Source: Thinopyrum elongatum (lineage: Eukaryota; Streptophyta; Magnoliopsida; Poales; Poaceae). Taken from it: a stretch of DNA of 64,000 nucleotides. The notes beneath the pieces were generated by a model. The model saw nothing but the letters and a program-made list of their open reading frames with translations, was not told the origin of the DNA and did no database searches. The stretch lies in assembly GCA_011799875.1 (NCBI GenBank), contig JAAAXO010000383.1:310001-374000 (forward strand), given 5' to 3'. Positions 12,772 through 26,670 of the stretch are shown here, one piece after another; position 1 is the first letter of the stretch, and each line of letters starts with the position of its first letter. A program made the position numbers and the translations under genes.

Positions 12772-13693
12772 TGATAGAGGCGGGGGTGTCCCGATCTTTC
12801 GATGAGATGATAGCTATCGTTTTTGGTGGAGTAGACTTTGACGATCCGACTACGAACGTGCGAGGACGTCGCGCCTTAGCAATCGCTAAACCAACTCCGA
12901 GAGGTTATTGACCACGCCGGAGCACAATCAACCTGACCACGAGGGTCTATCTCCTGCAAGCAAACGAAGAACAAGCAAGAAACTAAGATTTGCAATCTGG
13001 ATATTGCGAATATAAGATGAAAGCTTTATTGATCAAGGTGGGGTTCTGTGACGTCTTGGTCTGGTCGTTGAACACAAACGAAGTACGCGAAGTTGCAGCT
13101 ATGGCGAACTTTTAATCTAAACAAAACCCAAAGTCTAAACGGTGCCCTAAGGGCTGTATATATGGAGGAAGAGGGGGGGATTTTGTGGCCCTTGAAGGAG
13201 GGGTCCGAAACCAACCCTATCTCTTGTTTCCCCACACATACGGACTCTAAAAATAGCCTATACTCAAGTATTTCGAAATTACATGGGCCTGGCCCAATAA
13301 TAAGGTGACGCAGCACCTATAATAGCCTCTGGAAGAAATTTATGAAGTGGCATCTTGTATATTTCGTCCAAGGCTTCCTGCACTCCTTATGGTGGCTTCA
13401 AAGTCCTGAAATCATCACTTGTAACTCCGTTCTTGTTCCCCTTGCGCATGCCATCATCTCCATGCTTGAACTTGCTCCAAGGTTCCTCTTTCTTGTCCAA
13501 GCTAGGCCCTTCATTTGTAAGCAAAACAAATGTATCCAATTTAGGCAGCATCATATTCTCATGAACATTAGAATCATTACCAAGAAACGAAAGTACCTGA
13601 TAATTTAATTGGCGTGCGCGAGCTCTAGTAATTGGTCCAGTATGTATAGCAGCAGGGGCTGTGGGTGTAACAATGGTATTGATGTCCTCATCA
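12772..13693 (-). repeat. CRW-like LTR, mismatched flanks
   Basis: Complete 922-bp minus-strand LTR of 'N' type with both termini exact. The left flank is truncated gag (GGGTA in the sense direction). The right flank is a 72-bp piece of leader (13694-13765). No target duplication is present, so it is a recombination product, not a simple solo LTR. Confidence 0.85.
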
Positions 13694-13765
13694 GAAGAAC
13701 AGACTCGATCTAAACTACGAAAAACTGTAAAATCTCACCGAGCAACCTGAAAATCTGATACCACT
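13694..13765 (-). other. 72-bp leader remnant with PBS between two LTRs
   Basis: Minus-strand remnant carrying the TGGTATCAGA primer site and the first bases of the 5' leader, up to GTTCTTC. The structure is LTR-remnant-LTR, with all coding sequence removed. Confidence 0.8.
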
Positions 13766-14687
13766 TGATAGAGGTGAGGGTGTCCCGATCTTTCGATGAG
13801 ATGATAGCTATCGTTTTTGGTGGAGTAGACTTTGACGATCCGACTACGAACGTGCGAGGACGTCGCGCCTTAGCAATCGCTAAACCAACTCCGAGAGGTT
13901 ATTGACCACGCCGGAGCACAATCAACCTGACCACGAGGGTCTATCTCCTGCAAGCAAACGAAGAACAAGCAAGAAACTAAGATTTGCAATCTGGATATTG
14001 CGAATATAAGATGAAAGCTTTATTGATCAAGGTGGGGTTCTGTGACGTCTTGGTCTGGTCGTTGAACACAAATGAAGTACGCGAAGTTGCAGCTATGGCA
14101 AACTTTTAATCTAAACAAAACCCAAAGTCTAAACGGTGCCCTAAGGGCTGTATATATGGAGGAAGAGGAGGGGATTTCGTGGCCCTTGAAGGAGGGGTCC
14201 GAAACCAACCCTATCTCTTGTTTCCCCACACATACGGACTCTAAAAACAGCCTATACTCAAGTATTTCGAAATTACATGGGCCTGGCCCAATAATAAGGT
14301 GACGCAGCACCTATAATAGCCTCTGGACGAAATTTATGAAGTGACATCTTGTATATTTCGTCCAAGGCTTCCTGCACTCATTATGGTGGCTTCAAAGTCC
14401 TGAAATCTTCACTTGTAACTCCGTTCTTGTTCCCCTTGTGCATGCCATCATCTCCATGCTTGAACTTGCTCCAAGGTTCCTCTTTCTTGTCCAAGCTAGG
14501 CCCTTCATTTGTAAGCAAAACAAATGTATCCAATTTAGGCAGCATCATATTCTCATGAACTTTAGAATCATTACCAAGAAACGAAAGTACCTGATATTTT
14601 AATTGGCGTGCGCGAGCTCTAGTAATTGGTCCAGTATGTATAGAAGCAGGGGTTGTGGGTGTAACAATGGTATTGATGTCCTCATCA
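13766..14687 (-). repeat. CRW-like LTR with PBS
   Basis: Complete minus-strand LTR of 'K' type with exact ends. The PBS follows its U5 end on the left. Its U3 start abuts a truncated LTR at 14688 with no spacer. Confidence 0.85.
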
Positions 14688-15506
14688 CTTAGCAATCGCT
14701 AAACCAACTCCGAGAGGTTATTGACCACGCCGGAGCACAATCAACCTGACCACGAGGGTCTATCTCCTGCAAGCAAACGAAGAACAAGCAAGAAACTAAG
14801 ATTTGCAATCTGGATATTGCGAATATAAGATGAAAGCTTTATTGATCAAGGTGGGGTTCTGTGACGTCTTGGTCTGGTCGTTGAACACAAACGAAGTACG
14901 CGAAGTTGCTGCTATGGCGAACTTTTAATCTAAACAAAACCCAAAGTCTAAACGGTGCCCTAAGGGCTGTATATATGGAGGAAGAGGAGGGGATTTCGTG
15001 GCCCTTGAAGGAGGGGTCCGAAACCAACCCTATCTCTTGTTTCCCCACACATACGGACTCTAAAAACAGCCTATACTCAAGTATTTCGAAATTACATGGG
15101 CCTGGCCCAATAATAAGGTGACGCAGCACCTATAATAGCCTTTGGACGAAATTTATGAAGTGACATCTTGTATATTTCGTCCAAGGCTTCCTGCACTCAT
15201 TATGGTGGCTTCAAAGTCCTGAAATCATCACTTGTAACTCTGTTCTTGTTCCCCTTGTGCATGCCATCATCTCCATGCTTGAACTTGCTCCAAGGTTCCT
15301 CTTTCTTGTCCAAGCTAGGCCCTTCATTTGTAAGCAAAACAAATGTATCCAATTTAGGCAGCATCATATTCTCATGAACTTTAGAATCATTACCAAGAAA
15401 CGAAAGTACCTGATATTTTAATTGGCGTGCGCGAGCTCTAGTAATTGGTCCAGTATGTATAGAAGCAGGGGCTGTGGGTGTAACAATGGTATTGATGTCC
15501 TCATCA
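14688..15506 (-). repeat. CRW-like 3' LTR of copy C, U5 end truncated
   Basis: Minus-strand LTR lacking about 103 bp of U5 at its left end, where the neighbouring complete LTR begins. Its right end joins a normal polypurine tract and pol. The complete equivalent in the inverted twin is 26364-27285. Confidence 0.85.
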
Positions 15507-18500
15507 TCCTCCCCTTCTTGAAATGAAGTCGTCCTCGACGGAAGCTCATCTTCCTCAACCAAATAAGGCTTCAGATCTGCAATGTTAAAAGTGGGACTAA
15601 CCCCAAAATCTGCAGGCAGCTCAAGTTTATATGCATTATCATTTATTTTCTCTAACACCTTAAAAGGACCATCAGCACGTGGCATTAGCTTTGATTTGCG
15701 CAAATCAGGAAATCTATCCTTACGCAAATGTAACCAAACAAGATCTCCAGGTGCAAACACAACATGTTTTCTACCCTTATCTCCAGCAAGTTTATATTTA
15801 GCATTCATACGCTCAATGTTCTCCTTAGTTAACTCATGCATTTTTAAGATCAATTCAGCACGTTGTTTAGCATCAAAATTAACCTTCTCCTAAGATGGAA
15901 GAGGCAACAAATCAATTGGTGCACGAGGAAGGAAACCATACACAATTTCAAAAGGACACATCTTAGTAGTAGAATGCAATGAACGATTATAAGCAAATTC
16001 AATATGAGGCAAGCATTCTTCCCACATTTTCTTGTTATTCTTCAAAACAGCCCTAAGCATAGTAGACAATGTTCTATTGACTACTTCAGTTTGTCCATCA
16101 GTTTGGGGGTGACATGTAGTACTAAAAAGCAGTTTAGTCCCCAACTTAGCCCATAAACATCTCCAAAAGTGGCTAAGAAATTTAGTATCACGATCTGAAA
16201 CAATAGTATTTGGCACACCATGCAAGCGTATAATTTCACGAAAGAACAAATCAGCAACATTAACAGCATCATCGCTTTTATGACATGGTATAAAGTGTGC
16301 CATTTTCGACAACCTATCCATGACAACAAATATGCTATCCCTCCCCTTCTTTGTTCGAGGTAAACCTAAAACAAAGTCCATAGATATATCCTCCCAAGGA
16401 ACACTAGGTACAGGCAAAGGCATATATAAACCATGAGGATTGAGTCGTGACTTAGCTTTTTGACATGTAGTGCAGCGAGCAACAAAACGCTCAACATCCC
16501 ATCTCATCTTTGGCCAAAAGAAATGTGTAGCAAGTATATCCTCCGTCTTCTTCACGCCAAAGTGTCCCATTAATCCTCCTCCATGCGCCTCCTGCAACAA
16601 CAAAAGACGAACGGAGCTAGCTGGAATGCATAGCTTGTTAGCACGAAACACAAATCCATCGTTAACAACGAACTTGTTCCATGTTCTCCCTTCCTTACAA
16701 TTCTGCAATACATCTTTAAATTCAGCATCATGCACATATTGATCTTTGATGGTCTCCAAACCAAATATTTTAAAGTCAAGTTGTGAAAGCATAGTATAAC
16801 GACGAGACAATGCATCAGCAATAACATTTTCTTTACCCTTCTTGTGTTTAATGACATAAGGGAAAGTCTCAATAAATTCAACCCATTTAGCATGTCTACG
16901 GTTCAGTTTTGCTTGACTTTTAATGTGTTTCAAAGATTCATGATCAGAATGTATAACAAATTCTTTAGGCCATAAATAATGTTGCCATGTTTCTAAGGTC
17001 CGAACAAGAGCATATAATTCTTTATCATAAGTAGAATAGTTCAGACTAGGCCCACTCAATTTTTCAGAAAAGTATGCAACAGGTTTGCCCTCTTGTAATA
17101 AAACACCTCCTAATCCAATTCCACTAGCATCACATTCAAGCTCAAAAGTCTTATTAAAATCAGGAAGTTGGAGTAAAGGAGCATGTGTCAACTTATCTTT
17201 CAATACCGTGAAGGCTTCTTCCTGTGAGGTACCCCAAACAAAAGGCACATCCTTCTTTGTAAGCTCATTGAGAGGTGCGGCAATGGTGCTGAAATCTCTC
17301 ACAAAACGCCTATAGAAACCAGCGAGGCCAAGGAAACTCCTCACTTGTGTGACCGTTTTGGGCTGCGGCCAACTCTCAATAGCTTCAATCTTGGCTTTAT
17401 CAACTTCAATTCCCTGTGGAGTAACAACATAGCCAAGAAAAGATACTCGGTCGGTGCAAAAGGTGCACTTCCCAAGGTTACCAAACAAACGTGCATCACG
17501 TAGAGCAATAAAAACAACACGTAAATGTTCCAAATGTTCCTCCAAAGATCTGCTATAAATCAATATATCATCAAAGTAAACTACCACAAATCGTCCAATG
17601 AAAGCACGTAAAACTTCGTTCATTAATCTCATGAAAGTACTAGGTGCATTAGTTAACCCAAAAGGCATGACTAACCACTCATATAAACGGAACTTAGTTT
17701 TAAATGCTGTTTTCCATTCATCTCCCAATTTCATACGAATTTGATGGTATCCACTACGCAAATCAACTTTGGAGAATATTGTAGAGCCACTCAATTCATC
17801 AAGCATATCATCTAGCCTAGGAATAGGATGACGATAACGAATAGTAATATTATTAATGCCTCTACAATCAACACACATACGCGACGTACCATCCTTTTTT
17901 GGCACTAGTATAATAGGAACATCACAAGGACTAAGAGATTCGCGTATATAACCTTTGTCGAGCAGCTCCTGTACTTGACGCATAATCTCCTTCGTCTCCT
18001 CTGGATTGGTACGGTATGGCGCACGGTTTGGCAACGAAGCACCGGGAATTAAGTCAATCTGATGCTCAATCCCGCGAATAGGTGGTAATCCCGGTGGCAC
18101 GTCTTGTGGAAAGACGTCAGCGAACTCCTGCAAAATGTTAGTGACCGCAGGAGGCAAAGAGGAAGGCACGTCCTCGAATGAAAATAACGCCTCTTTGCAC
18201 ACAAAAGCATAGCAAACAGAATTGCTGAAATCTAGCTCATCAATATCAGATTTGGTGGCAAGTAGGCATGCACTTTTCAATTTAATTTCAGAAGCAACAC
18301 TAGATGGTTTATTATTAGGCTTCATTTGTTGCTCAAATTCTTTTGCCACAATCTGATTTTCACTCTTATTTTTCTCCTGTTTTGCTTTACTAGCTCTATT
18401 AATATCATCTTTCAAAATAGAATAAGGAGTCATAGGAAGCAAAGTAATATGTTTATCCTTATGAACAAGAGTATACTAATTGTTTCTACCATGGTGTACA

Positions 18501-18727
18501 GAATTTTTATCAAATTGCCATGGTCTACCAAGTAATAATGAACATGCTTGCATGGGTACCACATCACAATCAACATAATCAGCATATGTAGAGATACTAA
18601 AATGCACACGAACAGTACGTGTTACCTTAACCTTGCCGCTGTTGTTGAACCATTGGATATAGTAAGGATGTGGATGTGGTCTTGTGGTGAGAGATAGCTT
18701 CTCCACCATCTCCATGCTAGCCAAGTT
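14688..18727 (-). repeat. Inverted duplication C, left arm
   Basis: About 4.04 kb. It matches 23143-27182 in reverse (coordinates add up to 41870) and carries the same two stop codons and the FRLYEW change. Confidence 0.8.
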
Positions 18728-19409
18728 GTTGCAGCTCCCTCCATCTATGATGACGCGAACAGAACGTTCCTTCACAACTCCCTTTGTATGGAACAAATTA
18801 TGCCTCTGATTTTGCTCAGCTTGTGTGAACTGCACACTCAAAACACGTTGAGCAACTAAACATTCATACCTGTCAGCGTCTTCAGGAGCCATGTATTGCG
18901 TCTCATGATCAGAATCATCTCCACCGTGTTCTTCACTTGTAATAAGAGCCAAAGTCTCCTCATCATAATCACTAGCGGACTCATACCCACCATCCTCAGT
19001 AGCAATCATAACACGCGGAGATTGGCATTCTCTCGCATAATGACCTCTTCCCTTACAACGACGACAAATAATATCATGTGTGTGCCCTGTTGATGCCATA
19101 GATGAAGAAGAGCTCTGGGCAGGCCCAGAAGGTGTACTCTTGGTAGATGGTGGTGGTGGTGCCTGTTTTCTTGTATCTCGATTGGAATTGGCGGCTGAAG
19201 TCAGTGGTGCCGCAGTAGGACGTGTGGGAGTAGAGGAGGCACGCGGTGTCCATGATGAAGATCGACCTGCAGAAAAATTAGTTCGCGCCAATGCCTGTCG
19301 ATCCTGCACTTCACGTTCAGCTTTACAAGCAAGATGGAATAAACGAGTGATATTATTATACTCCTTATACTCTAGAATGGTCTGAATCTCTCTATTTAAT
19401 CCACCCATG
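15200..19409 (-). pseudogene. CRW-like gag-pol with two in-frame stops (copy C)
   Basis: Minus-strand polyprotein from mid-Gag ([14 protein letters not shown]) to the LTR-encoded tail. The zinc knuckle is at about 19060-19020, protease DGGS near 18750, RT YFDD near 17570, and RNase H and integrase follow. Premature stops interrupt it after HHGRNN (TAG at 18476-18478) and after LLPLPS (TAG at 15890-15892). RT has R in place of G in KTKFRLYEW. The N-terminal third of Gag is missing, replaced at 19410 by an LTR. Both stops and the RT change recur in the inverted copy 23143-26670, so they predate the duplication. Confidence 0.9.
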
Positions 19410-20330
19410 TGATAGAGGCGGGGGTGTCCCGATCTTTCGATGAGATGATAGCTATCGATTTGGTGGAGTCGACTTTGACGATCCGACTACGAGCGTGCGA
19501 GGACGTCGCGCCTTAGCAATCGCTAAACCAACTCCGAGAGGTTATTGACCACGCCGGAGCACAATCAACCTGACCCCGAGGGTCTATCTCCTGCAAGCAA
19601 ACGAAGAACAAGCAAGAAACTAAGATTTGCAATCTGGATATTGCGAATATAAGATGAAAGCTTTATTGATCGAGGTGGGGTTCTGTGACGTCTTGGTCTG
19701 GTCGTTGAACACAAACGAAGTACGCGAAGTTGCAGCTATGGCGAACTTTTAATCTAAACAAAACCCAAAGTCTAAACGGTGCCCTAAGGGCTGTATATAT
19801 GGAGGAGGAGGGTGGGATTTCGTGGCCCTTGAAAGAGGGGTCCGAAACCAACCCTATCTCTTGTTTCCCCACACATACGGACTCTAAAAACAGCCTATAC
19901 TCAAGTATTTCGAAATTACATGGGCCTGGCCCAATAATAAGGTGACGCAGCACCTATAATAGCCTCTGGACGAAATTTATGAAGTGACATCTTGTATATT
20001 TCGTCCAAGGCTTCCTGCACTCATTATGGTGGCTTCAAAGTCCTGAAATCATCACTTGTAACTCCGTTCTTGTTCCCCTTGTGCATGCCATCATCTCCAT
20101 GCTTGAACTTGCTCCAAGGTTCCTCTTTCTTGTCCAAGCTAGGGCCTTCATTTGTAAGCAAAACAAATGTATCCAATTTAGGCAGCATCATATTCTCATG
20201 GACTTTAGAATCATTACCAAGAAACGAAAGTACCTGATAATTTAATTGGCGTGCGCGAGCTCTAGTAATTGGTCCAGTATGTATAGAAGCAGGGGCTGTG
20301 GGTGTAACAATGGTATTGATGTCCTCATCA
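19410..20330 (-). repeat. CRW-like LTR, mismatched flanks
   Basis: Complete minus-strand LTR with exact ends. The left flank is mid-gag (CCATG) and the right flank is protease-region sequence (CCTTA). Neither flank is a PBS or a polypurine tract and they do not match each other. This is an inter-element recombinant. Confidence 0.85.
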
Positions 20331-21300
20331 CCTTATGAACAAGAGTATACTGATTGTTTCTACCATGGTGTACAGAATTTTTATCAAATTGCCATGGTCT
20401 ACCAAGTAATAATGAACATGCTTGCATGGGTACCACATCACAATCAACATAATCAGCATATGTAGAGATACTAAAATGCACACGAACAGTACGTGATACC
20501 TTAACCTTGCCGCTGTTGTTGAACCATTGGATATAGTAAGGATGTGGATGTGGTCTTGTGGTGAGAGATAGCTTCTCCACCATCTCCATGCTAGCCAAGT
20601 TGTTGCAGCTCCCTCCATCTATGATGACGCGAACAGAACGTTCCTTCACAACTCCCTTTGTATGGAACAAATTATGCCTCTGATTTTGCTCAGCTTGTGT
20701 GACCTGCACACTCAAAACACGTTGAGCAACTAAACATTCATACCTGTCAGCGTCTTCAGGAGCCATGTATTGCGTCTCATGATCAGAATCAACTCCACCG
20801 TGTTCTTCACTTGTAATAAGAGCCAAAGTCTCCTCATCATAATCACTAGCGGACTCATACCCACCATCCTCAGTAGCAATCATAACACGCGGAGATTGGC
20901 ATTCTCTCGCATAATGACCTCTTCCCTTACAACGACGACAAATAATATCATGTGTGTGCCCTGTTGATGCCATAGATGAAGAAGAGCTCTGGGCAGGCCC
21001 AGAAGGTGTACTCTTGGCAGATGGTGGTGGTGGTGCCTGTTTTCTTGTATCTCGGTTGGAATTGGTGGCTGAAGTCAGTGGTGCCGCAGTAGGACGTGTG
21101 GGAGTAGAGGAGGCACGCGGTGTCCATGATGAAGATCGACCTGCAGAAAAATTAGTTCGCGCCAATGCCTGTCGATCCTGCACTTCACGTTCAGCTTTAC
21201 AAGCAAGATGGAATAAACGAGTGATATTATTATACTCCTTATACTCTAGAATGGTCTGAATCTCTCTATTTAATCCACCCATGAAACGTGCAAGCATAGC
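20331..21300 (-). pseudogene. CRW-like gag-protease fragment (copy D)
   Basis: Minus-strand fragment of about 970 bp from [10 protein letters not shown] (Gag) through the CCHC knuckle and protease [10 protein letters not shown] to YTLVHK. It is bounded on both sides by exact LTR termini of opposite orientation (20330 and 21301), so it sits near the turning point of the 36-kb block. Left of it most coding bodies are on the minus strand; right of it they are on the plus strand. Private changes (TSATNSN, GVDSDHET, KVKVSRTV) show that it is not a recent copy of its neighbours. Confidence 0.85.
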
Positions 21301-22223
21301 TGATGAGGACATCAATACCATTGTTACACCCACAGCCCCTGCTTCTATACATACTGGACCAATTACTAGAGCTCGCGCACGCCAATTAAATTATCAGGTA
21401 CTTTCGTTTCTTGGTAATGATTCTAAAGTTCATGAGAATATGATGCTGCCTAAATTGGATACATTTGTTTTGCTTACAAATGAAGGCCCTAGCTTGGACA
21501 AGAAAGAGGAACCTTGGAGCAAGTTCAAGCATGGAGATGATGGCATGCACAAGGGGAACAAGAACGGAGTTACAAGTGATGATTTCAGGACTTTGAAGCC
21601 ACCATAATGAGTGCAGGAAGCCTTGGACGAAATATACAAGATGTCACTTCATAAATTTCATCCAGAGGCTATTATAGGTGCTGCGTCACCTTATTATTGG
21701 GCCAGGCCCATGTAATTTCGAAATACTTGAGTATAGGCTGTTTTTAGAGTCTGTATGTGTGGGGAAACAAGAGATAGGGTTGGTTTCGGACCCCTCCTTC
21801 AAGGGCCACGAAATCCCCTCCTCTTCCTCCATATATACAGCCCTTAGGGCACCGTTTAGACTTTGGGGTTTTGTTTAGATTAAAAGTTCGCCATAGCTGC
21901 AACTTCGCGTACTTCGTTTGTGTTCAACGACCAGACCAAGACGTCACAGAACCCCACCTCGATCAATAAAGCTTTCATCTTATATTCGCAATATCCAGAT
22001 TGCAAATCTTAGTTTCTTGCTTGTTCTTCGTTTGCTTGCAGGAGATAGACCCTCGGGGTCAGGTTGATTGTGCTCCGGCGTGGTCAATAACCTCTCGGAG
22101 TTGGTTTAGCGATTGCTAAGGCGCGACGTCCTCGCACGTTCGTAGTCGGATCGTCAAAGTCTACTCCACCAAAAACGATAGATATCATCTCATCGAAAGA
22201 TCGGGACACCCTCGCCTCTATCA
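21301..22223 (+). repeat. CRW-like LTR, first of the LTR-LTR pair
   Basis: Complete plus-strand LTR starting TGATGAGG directly after truncated gag (ATAGC) and ending CTCTATCA. AGTGCTC follows, then a second LTR. Its R-U5 has the CTCGGGGTC and CCTCGATC variants also found at 8388-8922. Confidence 0.85.
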
Positions 22224-22230
22224 AGTGCTC

Positions 22231-23142
22231 ATCAATACCATTGTTACACCCACAGCCCCTGCTTCTATACATACTGGACCAATTACTAGAGCTCGCGCAC
22301 GTCAATTAAAATATCAGGTACTTTCGTTTCTTGGTAATGATTCTAAAGTTCATGAGAATATGATGCTGCCTAAATTGGATACATTTGTTTTGCTTACAAA
22401 TAAAGGGCCTAGCTTGGACAAGAAAGAGGAACCTTGGAGCAAGTTCAAGCATGGAGATGATGGCATGCACAAGGGGAACAAGAACGGAGTTACAAGTGAT
22501 GATTTCAGGACTTTGAATCCACCATAATGAGTGCAGGAAGCCTTGGACGAAATATACAAGATGTCACTTCATAAATTTCGTCCAGAGGCTATTATAGGTG
22601 CTGCGTCACCTTATTATTGGGCCAGGCCCATGTAATTTCGAAATACTTGAGTATAGGCTGTTTTTAGAGTCCGTATGTGTGGGGAAACAAGAGATAGGGT
22701 TGGTTTCGGACCCCTCCTTCAAGGGCCACGAAATCCCCTCCTCTTCCTCCATATATACAGCCCTTAGGGCACCGTTTAGACTTTGGGTTTTGTTTAGATT
22801 AAAAGTTCCCCATAGCTGCAACTTCGCGTACTTCGTTTGTGTTCAACGACCAGACCAAGACGTCACAGAACCCCACCTCGATCAATAAAGCTTTCATCTT
22901 ATATTCGCAATATCCAGATTGCAAATCTTAGTTTCTTGCTTGTTCTTCGTTTGCTTGCAGGAGATAGACCCTCGGGGTCAGGTTGATTGTGCTCCGGCGT
23001 GGTCAATAACCTCTCGGAGTTGGTTTAGCGATTGCTAAGGCGCGACGTCCTCGCACGTTCGTAGTCGGATCGTCAAAGTCTACTCCACCAAAAACGATAG
23101 ATATCATCTCATCGAAAGATCGGGACACCCTCGCCTCTATCA
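22231..23142 (+). repeat. CRW-like LTR, second of the LTR-LTR pair, mosaic
   Basis: Plus-strand LTR lacking its first 11 bp. Its U3 carries the private NKGPS and LNPP codons shared only with 7469-8380. Its R-U5 is the CTCGGGGTC/CCTCGATC variant, unlike 7469-8380. The U5 end joins protease-region sequence (AACTT), not a PBS. Confidence 0.85.
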
Positions 23143-26100
23143 AACTTGGCTAGCATGGAGATGGTGGAGAAGCTATCTCTCACCACAAGACCACATCCAC
23201 ATCCTTACTATATCCAATGGTTCAACAACAGCGGCAAGGTTAAGGTAACACGTACTGTTCGTGTGCATTTTAGTATCTCTACATATGCTGATTATGTTGA
23301 TTGTGATGTGGTACCCATGCAAGCATGTTCATTATTACTTGGTAGACCATGGCAATTTGATAAAAATTCTGTACACCATGGTAGAAACAATTAGTATACT
23401 CTTGTTCATAAGGATAAACATATTACTTTGCTTCCTATGACTCCTTATTCTATTTTGAAAGATGATATTAATAGAGCTAGTAAAGCAAAACAGGAGAAAA
23501 ATAAGAGTGAAAATCAGATTGTGGCAAAAGAATTTGAGCAACAAATGAAGCCTAATAATAAACCATCTAGTGTTGCTTCTGAAATTAAATTGAAAAGTGC
23601 ATGCCTACTTGCCACCAAATCTGATATTGATGAGCTAGATTTCAGCAATTCTGTTTGCTATGCTTTTGTGTGCAAAGAGGCGTTATTTTCATTCGAGGAC
23701 GTGCCTTCCTCTTTGCCTCCTGCGGTCACTAACATTTTGCAGGAGTTCGCTGACGTCTTTCCACAAGACGTGCCACCGGGATTACCACCTATTCGCGGGA
23801 TTGAGCATCAGATTGACTTAATTCCCGGTGCTTCGTTGCCAAACCGTGCGCCATACCGTACCAATCCAGAGGAGACGAAGGAGATTATGCGTCAAGTACA
23901 GGAGCTGCTCGACAAAGGTTATATACGCGAATCTCTTAGTCCTTGTGATGTTCCTATTATACTAGTGCCAAAAAAGGATGGTACGTCGCGTATGTGTGTT
24001 GATTGTAGAGGCATTAATAATATTACTATTCGTTATCGTCATCCTATTCCTAGGCTAGATGATATGCTTGATGAATTGAGTGGCTCTACAATATTCTCCA
24101 AAGTTGATTTGCGTAGTGGATACCATCAAATTCGTATGAAATTGGGAGATGAATGGAAAACAGCATTTAAAACTAAGTTCCGTTTATATGAGTGGTTAGT
24201 CATGCCTTTTGGGTTAACTAATGCACCTAGTACTTTCATGAGATTAATGAACGAAGTTTTACGTGCTTTCATTGGACGATTTGTGGTAGTTTACTTTGAT
24301 GATATATTGATTTATAGCAGATCTTTGGAGGAACATTTGGAACATTTACGTGTTGTTTTTATTGCTCTACGTGATGCACGTTTGTTTGGTAACCTTGGGA
24401 AGTGCACCTTTTGCACCGACCGAGTATCTTTTCTTGGCTATGTTGTTACTCCACAGGGAATTGAAGTTGATAAAGCCAAGATTGAAGCTATTGAGAGTTG
24501 GCCGCAGCCCAAAACGGTCACACAAGTGAGGAGTTTCCTTGGCCTCGCTGGTTTCTATAGGCGTTTTGTGAGAGATTTCAGCACCATTGCCGCACCTCTC
24601 AATGAGCTTACAAAGAAGGATGTGCCTTTTGTTTGGGGTACCTCACAGGAAGAAGCCTTCACGGTATTGAAAGATAAGTTGACACATGCTCCTTTACTCC
24701 AACTTCCTGATTTTAATAAGACTTTTGAGCTTGAATGTGATGCTAGTGGAATTGGATTAGGAGGTGTTTTATTACAAGAGGGCAAACCTGTTGCATACTT
24801 TTCTGAAAAATTGAGTGGGCCTAGTCTGAACTATTCTACTTATGATAAAGAATTATATGCTCTTGTTCGGACCTTAGAAACATGGCAACATTATTTATGG
24901 CCTAAAGAATTTGTTATACATTCTGATCATGAATCTTTGAAACACATTAAAAGTCAAGCAAAACTGAACCGTAGACATGCTAAATGGGTTGAATTTATTG
25001 AGACTTTCCCTTATGTCATTAAACACAAGAAGGGTAAAGAAAATGTTATTGCTGATGCATTGTCTCGTCGTTATACTATGCTTTCACAACTTGACTTTAA
25101 AATATTTGGTTTGGAGACCATCAAAGATCAATATGTGCATGATGCTGAATTTAAAGATGTATTGCAGAATTGTAAGGAAGGGAGAACATGGAACAAGTTC
25201 GTTGTTAACGATGGATTTGTGTTTCGTGCTAACAAGCTATGCATTCCAGCTAGCTCCGTTCGTCTTTTGTTGTTGCAGGAGGCGCATGGAGGAGGATTAA
25301 TGGGACACTTTGGCGTGAAGAAGACGGAGGATATACTTGCTACACATTTCTTTTGGCCAAAGATGAGATGGGATGTTGAGCGTTTTGTTGCTCGCTGCAC
25401 TACATGTCAAAAAGCTAAGTCACGACTCAATCCTCATGGTTTATATATGCCTTTGCCTGTACCTAGTGTTCCTTGGGAGGATATATCTATGGACTTTGTT
25501 TTAGGTTTACCTCGAACAAAGAAGGGGAGGGATAGCATATTTGTTGTCATGGATAGGTTGTCGAAAATGGCACACTTTATACCATGTCATAAAAGCGATG
25601 ATGCTGTTAATGTTGCTGATTTGTTCTTTCGTGAAATTATACGCTTGCATGGTGTGCCAAATACTATTGTTTCAGATCGTGATACTAAATTTCTTAGCCA
25701 CTTTTGGAGATGTTTATGGGCTAAGTTGGGGACTAAACTGCTTTTTAGTACTACATGTCACCCCCAAACTGATGGACAAACTGAAGTAGTCAATAGAACA
25801 TTGTCTACTATGCTTAGGGCTGTTTTGAAGAATAACAAGAAAATGTGGGAAGAATGCTTGCCTCATATTGAATTTGCTTATAATCGTTCATTGCATTCTA
25901 CTACTAAGATGTGTCCTTTTGAAATTGTGTATGGTTTCCTTCCTCGTGCACCAATTGATTTGTTGCCTCTTCCATCTTAGGAGAAGGTTAATTTTGATGC
26001 TAAACAACGTGCTGAATTGATCTTAAAAATGCATGAGTTAACTAAGGAGAACATTGAGCGTATGAATGCTAAATATAAACTTGCTGGAGATAAGGGTAGA

Positions 26101-26670
26101 AAACATGTTGTGTTTGCACCTGGAGATCTTGTTTGGTTACATTTGCGTAAGGATAGATTTCCTGATTTGCGCAAATCAAAGCTAATGCCACGTGCTGATG
26201 GTCCTTTTAAGGTGTTAGAGAAAATAAATGATAATGCATATAAACTTGAGCTGCCTGCAGATTTTGGGGTTAGTCCCACTTTTAACATTGCAGATCTGAA
26301 GCCTTATTTGGGTGAGGAAGATGAGCTTCCGTCGAGGACGACTTCATTTCAAGAAGGGGAGGATGATGAGGACATCAATACCATTGTTACACCCACAGCC
26401 CCTGCTTCTATACATACTGGACCAATTACTAGAGCTCGCGCACGCCAATTAACATATCAGGTACTTTCGTTTCTTGGTAATGATTCTAAAGTTCATGAGA
26501 ATATGATGCTGCCTAAATTGGATACATTTGTTTTGCTTACAAATGAAGGGCCTAGCTTGGACAAGAAAGAGGAACCTTGGAGCAAGTTCAAGCATGGAGA
26601 TGATGGCATGCACAAGGGGAACACAAACGGAGTTACAAGTGATGATTTCAGGACTTTGAAGCCACCATAA
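23143..26670 (+). pseudogene. CRW-like protease-pol with two stops (copy C')
   Basis: Plus-strand twin of 15200-18727. It starts just after the protease active site ([10 protein letters not shown]) and continues through RT (YFDD near 24300), RNase H and integrase. It has the same premature stops at 23392-23394 and 25978-25980 and the same FRLYEW change. The frame reopens after the second stop and ends in the LTR at 26670. A few private differences exist (QLTYQ, GNTNGV, GEEDELP). Gag and the catalytic DGGS are missing. Confidence 0.9.
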
